A stretch of DNA of 7,025 nucleotides from Campylobacteraceae bacterium (GTDB lineage Bacteria; Campylobacterota; Campylobacteria; Campylobacterales; Sulfurovaceae), in assembly GCA_026995985.1 (NCBI GenBank), contig JALWNF010000047.1:1-7025 (forward strand), read 5' to 3'. A model generated the notes under the pieces. The model made no database searches. It was not told the origin of the DNA and saw only the letters and a list, made by a program, of their open reading frames with translations. Made by a program: the position numbers and the translations under genes. Positions 5,860 to 7,025 of the stretch are shown one piece after another (the first letter of the stretch is position 1; each line of letters begins with the position of its first letter).

Positions 5860-6394
5860 GTTTAACTCTCCAAATTTTAGAAAAGTCAAAATCTATATTG
5901 CACTCTTTTATATCAAAAGTATAAACCTCATCTGAAAAATCATCTACTTTTATATATCGTCCCTCTTTTAGTCTATATACTTTAGCAATCTTTTTTTTAG
6001 GGTACACAATAGTATAGTAAGCAACCCCCTCATTTTGATAAAGTTCAAACTTAAGTGTCTCATCTCGTCTTACTGTTGATGGAGAGGTAATCTCAAAAAT
6101 AAGTTCAGGTTTTTTAGTAAGTTTTTCATCAGGTTCATAGCAAATAACAAGTGTATCTGGCTTAACAACAGTATCACTTGATATTTCCCAATCTATCTCA
6201 AAAAGAGCTTGACACTTTTGACAGTTATCAAGTTTTTCACTTAATTGTCTTGCTATTTTCATATTTACATTTTGATGTGTAACCATAGGAGATGGAGCCA
6301 TAGCATAAGGGAAGCCATAAATCAGTTCCCACTCTCCTTCCCAATGTTGATAATCTTCAATGGTATAGTAATCTGCATATTTTTGTACTAACAT
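5855..6394 (-). CDS. Uma2 family (DUF820) putative endonuclease
   Basis: Belongs to the Uma2/DUF820 family, which has a PD-(D/E)XK restriction-endonuclease-like fold; the biological role is not settled. At 179 residues it is of the usual length. Family motifs: an N-terminal block with WELIYGFPYAMAPSP (22-36) and HQ (40-41), KPDTLVI (78-84, Asp80), PELIFEITSPST (96-107, Glu101), RRDETLKFELYQNEGVAYYTIV (109-130, Lys115) and KVYRLKEGRY (138-147). Asp80, Glu101 and the following Ser/Lys are the expected metal-site residues, so it looks intact. The Asp usual in the VDP motif after the last strand is replaced by Tyr (VYP, 130-132). CXXC at 58-61 is not a known family feature. AAAAAGGA (6408-6401) lies 6 nt before the ATG. 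It follows nrdB on the same strand by 64 bp and converges with nirF. Uma2 genes are scattered across bacteria in many copies, so it may have been acquired. Confidence 0.85.
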   Translation of the reverse strand: MLVQKYADYYTIEDYQHWEGEWELIYGFPYAMAPSPMVTHQNVNMKIARQLSEKLDNCQKCQALFEIDWEISSDTVVKPDTLVICYEPDEKLTKKPELIFEITSPSTVRRDETLKFELYQNEGVAYYTIVYPKKKIAKVYRLKEGRYIKVDDFSDEVYTFDIKECNIDFDFSKIWRVKQ

Positions 6395-6413
6395 AGATTA
6401 TCCTTTTTTATAT

Positions 6414-6419
6414 ATTATA
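6414..6419 (-). promoter_or_regulatory. Candidate -10 element for the Uma2 gene
   Basis: On the minus strand a perfect TATAAT lies 20 nt before the start codon, in the 64-bp gap after nrdB. Transcription would begin near 6407, giving a very short leader that starts at the ribosome binding site. No clear -35 is visible, which is usual in Campylobacterota. The gene may equally be read from nrdB. Confidence 0.3.
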
Positions 6420-6458
6420 ACTACCAAACCCTAAATTCTCTCTTCTTTATAGTTGTCA

Positions 6459-7025
6459 TTAAAAATCATCTAAATCAATACTAGACTTAGCATAGTTAGA
6501 GACATTTGACTCAAAGAAGTTACTCTTGACCTCATTCATATTTAGATGTTTAGTTACCAATTTTTGCAGATAGGTTGTACTACTCTCCTCAAAAATTGGG
6601 TCAAGTCCTATCTTTTTAAGTCTATCGTTTGCATAGTTATATACAGTCTGTCTCATAAGCTCTGGTGTTACACCCATAATAGGATACTGCTCTAACAAAT
6701 ACTCCCCATACTCCAACTCAATCTTTACTGCATCTTCTATCATCTCATAAGCAGAGTCTATTGTACTAGCTTGTATTTTGTTTTCTTTATTTATAGTCTT
6801 AAATATATTAGCAAAAAGTGGTAAGTGAGTATTTAGCTCATCACGGGCTATAAATTTTATCATATCTCTAGCCCCTGGTACTTTGTCTCCAAGTAGGTAA
6901 ATGTAAGAGAAGCCTAAAAGAAAGTAGATACCCTCTAAGTTTACAGATGCCATAGCCGAAAGCAACATCTTATCTGCTGAACCACCATCTATATAACGTG
7001 CAAACTGCTCTGCAATCTTCTGATT
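6459..7025 (-). CDS. nrdB: Class I ribonucleotide reductase beta subunit, C-terminal part
   Basis: Small subunit of ribonucleotide reductase, which holds the di-iron/radical cofactor used to make deoxynucleotides in the cytoplasm. The frame is open to the right edge (the fragment begins Asn-Gln-Lys-Ile), so only the last 188 residues are visible, a little over half of a typical 320-380 residue protein. Visible landmarks: NLEGIYFLLGF (Glu31 of the fragment, a metal ligand), FIARDELNTHLPLF (Glu63 and His67, the second ligand pair) and the C-terminal tail FFESNVSNYAKSSIDLDDF, which docks onto the large subunit. The radical Tyr and first ligand set (Asp, Glu, His) lie outside the window. The spacing Glu63-x-x-x-His67 is one residue longer than the Glu-x-x-His of E. 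coli and human NrdB. The Met at 6968 is an internal residue, not the start. The stop (6459-6461) is 64 bp before the Uma2 gene. Confidence 0.92.
   Translation of the reverse strand, partial: NQKIAEQFARYIDGGSADKMLLSAMASVNLEGIYFLLGFSYIYLLGDKVPGARDMIKFIARDELNTHLPLFANIFKTINKENKIQASTIDSAYEMIEDAVKIELEYGEYLLEQYPIMGVTPELMRQTVYNYANDRLKKIGLDPIFEESSTTYLQKLVTKHLNMNEVKSNFFESNVSNYAKSSIDLDDF

Overview
The window is AT-rich (roughly one third G+C) with strong AAGGAG-type ribosome binding sites and Lys/Ile-rich proteins. The NorB, NirS, NirF and NrdB sequences, together with this base composition, suggest a denitrifying member of the Campylobacterota (Sulfurimonas/Sulfurovum-like). That placement is inferred from protein style and gene content, not from a database match.

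Layout. Positions 1-5757 form a plus-strand denitrification cluster: the 3' part of norB (nitric oxide reductase catalytic subunit), a 50-residue single-span membrane protein, a 221-bp gap rich in palindromes, nirS (cytochrome cd1 nitrite reductase), a gap with two tandem hairpins, a secreted pentaheme cytochrome c, and nirF (heme d1 maturation). The cluster ends at a convergent junction (5758-5854) that carries a long imperfect inverted repeat. On the minus strand are a Uma2/DUF820 family gene (5855-6394) and the C-terminal part of a class I ribonucleotide reductase beta subunit (6459 to the window edge).

How the genes work together. NirS reduces nitrite to NO in the periplasm. NorB, with a NorC presumably encoded just upstream of the window, reduces NO to N2O at the membrane. 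NirF helps make the heme d1 that NirS needs. The pentaheme cytochrome sits between nirS and nirF and is a candidate electron carrier for this pathway; no NirM/NirC-type small cytochrome c is visible. The other heme d1 genes (nirE, nirJ, nirD/L/G/H, nirN) are not in the window and must lie elsewhere if NirS is functional.

Most worth a second look: the regulatory gap before nirS (a TTTAC-N4-GTAAA palindrome with Crp/Fnr geometry, followed by several hairpins), the unrecognised pentaheme cytochrome, the small membrane protein next to norB, the roughly 40-residue insertion and missing N-terminal arm in NirS, and an apparent E-x-x-x-H metal-ligand spacing in NrdB. I see no CRISPR array, tRNA, rRNA or insertion sequence.
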